A DNA stretch of 6,787 nt from Flavobacteriales bacterium. GTDB lineage: Bacteria; Bacteroidota; Bacteroidia; Flavobacteriales_D; Sanyastnellaceae. The DNA is taken from NCBI GenBank assembly GCA_947460525.1, contig CANHIV010000053.1, positions 1-6,787 of the forward strand, given 5' to 3'. This document shows positions 5,093 through 6,787 of this stretch, piece after piece (the first letter of the stretch is position 1; every line of letters starts with the position of its first letter). The notes under the pieces are model-generated. The model was not told the origin of the DNA, did not search any database, and worked only from the letters and a program-made list of their open reading frames with translations. Position numbers and translations under genes: made by a program.

Positions 5093-6787
5093 ATGAAAAA
5101 TCCAAGATTACTCCTACTCATTTGTTTGTTTGCCATTGGTAGCCATATCAATGCCTTAGCACAAAATCATGTTGTGCATGGCCTTCTAGAAGATGAAAAA
5201 GACAATGCGCCTGTGCCCTTTGCCATGATCAGAAGCGGCAACTTTGGTTGCTATGCAGATGAAAATGGTGAGTTCAAACTTTCACTACCTGAGGGAAAAC
5301 ACACCTTAATCTTTCATTCCATCGGTTTTCAAGATTTTGAAAAAACCATTCAGGTATACACCGGCGGTGTGGAAATGGGCGTCCTCCGTTTTGCTCGCTT
5401 GGATTTGGTTGGCGGGCCTCCTGTTTTGGTTTTTTCCGCGTCCAAATACCAACAGAAAATTGAAGAGGTGACCGTTAGTATGGAGGTGATTCAACCCAAA
5501 TTGTTTCAAGAGAAAAACATTACCTCATTGGAGGACGGCCTTCAACAAGCGCCCGGAGTGGCCATTGTAGATGATGAACCTCAAATCAGAAGCGGTAGTG
5601 GTTATAGCTTTGGCGCTGGGTCCAGAGTACAAGTTCTTATTGACGACATCCCCATTTTAAGCGGTGATGCGGGAAAGGCATCTTGGGCATTTTTGCCGTT
5701 GGAAAACATTTCTCAATTGGAAATTATCAAAGGTGCCAGTTCGGTTCTTTATGGCAGTTCTGCATTGAGCGGCGTGATTCATTTCCGAACAGCCTACGCC
5801 ACAGGCCAAGACAAAACCATCTTTCAAACTTGGATGGGTGGCTATCAAAATCCAAAGGGTGATCAAAAATATTGGAAAGGCTTTGGCAAAAAAACAGGCT
5901 ATTATTTCACGCACTCCGAAAAGAGAGGGCGTTGGTCCTGGTTATTGGCCACGACTATGCAAGGTGACGATGGCCACATGGGACCACAAAAAGACTCTTT
6001 GGGCAATGTTCTAAGGTACGATCAAAATCCATTTACCGTGGATCGGTATGATGCAGAAAACCGAAGCCGAATAAATTTTCAATCCCGTTACTCATTTGAA
6101 AAAATTCCGGGACTTCATGCAGGACTTAATATGATTTTGGCGCACAGTGAAAGCAACTCCACCATGATTTGGGAGAATACAGGAGCGGGTTTGTACAGTG
6201 CCTATGCCGGCTCCACCACTTTTTCGCATCAAATTCTATCCGCCATTGACCCCTATATCGAATACAACAACAAAAAGGGTGGGCATCACTCCCTTAAAAA
6301 TCGCTGGCAATCTTTGGACAACAACAATGACAATGGACAGGGGAATTTCAGCGATGTTTATTATTCAGAATACCAATACCAACAAGACTGGGAAAATTGG
6401 GGAGTACCCAACGTAAAAACAACACTGGGATTGGTCAACAATATTACCGAAGGCAGAGGGCAATTGTTCACCGGAGGCAATCCCAACGGGGTGAATCACG
6501 CACGAAATCAAGCCGCATTTTTACAAATGGATGGCAAGATTCGAAAAAAATTGATCTACTCTATTGGTTGTCGTTATGAACAATTTCAAATCAATGAAAA
6601 GAAAGAAGGGAAACCTGTTTTTCGTATGGGACTCAACTATGCAATGGGCCAAGCTACGTACTTGAGAGCATCATTCGGACAAGGCTACCGTTTCCCCAGT
6701 ATCGCTGAAAAATTTGTCGTCACTTCACTAGGTGCCATTAAGATTTTTGCCAACCCCGATATCCAATCAGAAACGAGTGACAACATG
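5093..6787 (+). CDS. TonB-dependent outer-membrane receptor, N-terminal part (3' end beyond window)
   Basis: This is an outer-membrane beta-barrel transporter that takes up a ligand using energy passed on by TonB-ExbB-ExbD. The frame is open from ATG at 5093 to the right edge: 565 residues of a usual 700-900. Residues 1-23 are a signal peptide (cleavage after ALA, before QNHV). Residues 26-93 are a carboxypeptidase-regulatory-like beta-sandwich with FGCYADENGEFKLSLPEG and a SIGF strand, the form common in Bacteroidota receptors. A likely TonB box lies in VLVFSASK (111-118). The plug follows (about 124-235), with LEDGLQQAPGVAI, VQVLIDDIPI and the hallmark IIKGASSVLYGSSALSGVIH (211-230). The barrel starts near 240, with alternating aromatic strands. 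FGQGYRFPSIAEKF (528-541) and NPDIQSETS (554-562) correspond to the late-barrel GxRxPS and NPxLxPE motifs of siderophore, heme and cobalamin-type receptors. The ligand cannot be read from this part, and no substrate-binding partner is visible before the gene. It is divergent from the propeller-protein gene, 130 bases away. I found no convincing promoter for it. Confidence 0.95.
   Translation, partial: MKNPRLLLLICLFAIGSHINALAQNHVVHGLLEDEKDNAPVPFAMIRSGNFGCYADENGEFKLSLPEGKHTLIFHSIGFQDFEKTIQVYTGGVEMGVLRFARLDLVGGPPVLVFSASKYQQKIEEVTVSMEVIQPKLFQEKNITSLEDGLQQAPGVAIVDDEPQIRSGSGYSFGAGSRVQVLIDDIPILSGDAGKASWAFLPLENISQLEIIKGASSVLYGSSALSGVIHFRTAYATGQDKTIFQTWMGGYQNPKGDQKYWKGFGKKTGYYFTHSEKRGRWSWLLATTMQGDDGHMGPQKDSLGNVLRYDQNPFTVDRYDAENRSRINFQSRYSFEKIPGLHAGLNMILAHSESNSTMIWENTGAGLYSAYAGSTTFSHQILSAIDPYIEYNNKKGGHHSLKNRWQSLDNNNDNGQGNFSDVYYSEYQYQQDWENWGVPNVKTTLGLVNNITEGRGQLFTGGNPNGVNHARNQAAFLQMDGKIRKKLIYSIGCRYEQFQINEKKEGKPVFRMGLNYAMGQATYLRASFGQGYRFPSIAEKFVVTSLGAIKIFANPDIQSETSDNM

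Noticed and set aside
5306..6579. Open frames within the receptor gene (minus strand 5306-5914, plus strand 6198-6579)
   Set aside because: The receptor frame is continuous and carries the plug and barrel motifs throughout; these are out-of-frame shadows and do not indicate a frameshift.

Overview
The window looks like chromosomal DNA from a member of the Bacteroidota, most likely Flavobacteriia-like; this is inferred from gene content, not from a search. The signs are a C-terminal sorting tail of the type IX secretion system (T9SS), an acidic-linker lipoprotein, a TonB-dependent receptor with an N-terminal carboxypeptidase-regulatory-like domain, no clear Shine-Dalgarno sequences, and promoter-like sequences of the Bacteroidota TTTG / TAnnTTTG type. 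Base composition is moderate and even, and I see no insertion sequences, tRNAs, rRNAs, CRISPR arrays or other signs of transfer.

There are four genes, and coding sequence covers almost everything. Three lie on the minus strand, read from right to left. A large secreted protein (4962 down to 1795) carries an N-terminal 'ENKGQW' domain, exactly seven SBBP-type beta-propeller repeats, four cysteine-paired Ig/PKD-like modules and a T9SS sorting tail. A small lipoprotein (1808 down to 1332) overlaps its 3' end by 14 bases and appears to start at TTG. After a 62-base gap comes dxs, the first enzyme of the MEP isoprenoid pathway (1269 down to 1), cut off by the left edge after 423 codons. On the plus strand a TonB-dependent outer-membrane receptor starts at 5093 and runs off the right edge after 565 codons.

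The secreted propeller protein and the lipoprotein probably form a two-gene unit that puts two envelope or surface proteins at the cell exterior. dxs is a housekeeping gene that happens to lie downstream and seems to have its own promoter with a perfect TAnnTTTG element. The 130-base region between the propeller gene and the receptor is divergent. It holds a candidate minus-strand promoter with an eight-base homopolymer in its spacer, and a 6-bp inverted repeat. No gene-free stretch exceeds 130 bases.

I do not see a clearly new system here. The least ordinary points are the overlapping TTG-started lipoprotein, the cysteine-paired module series of the secreted protein, and the homopolymer in the divergent promoter.
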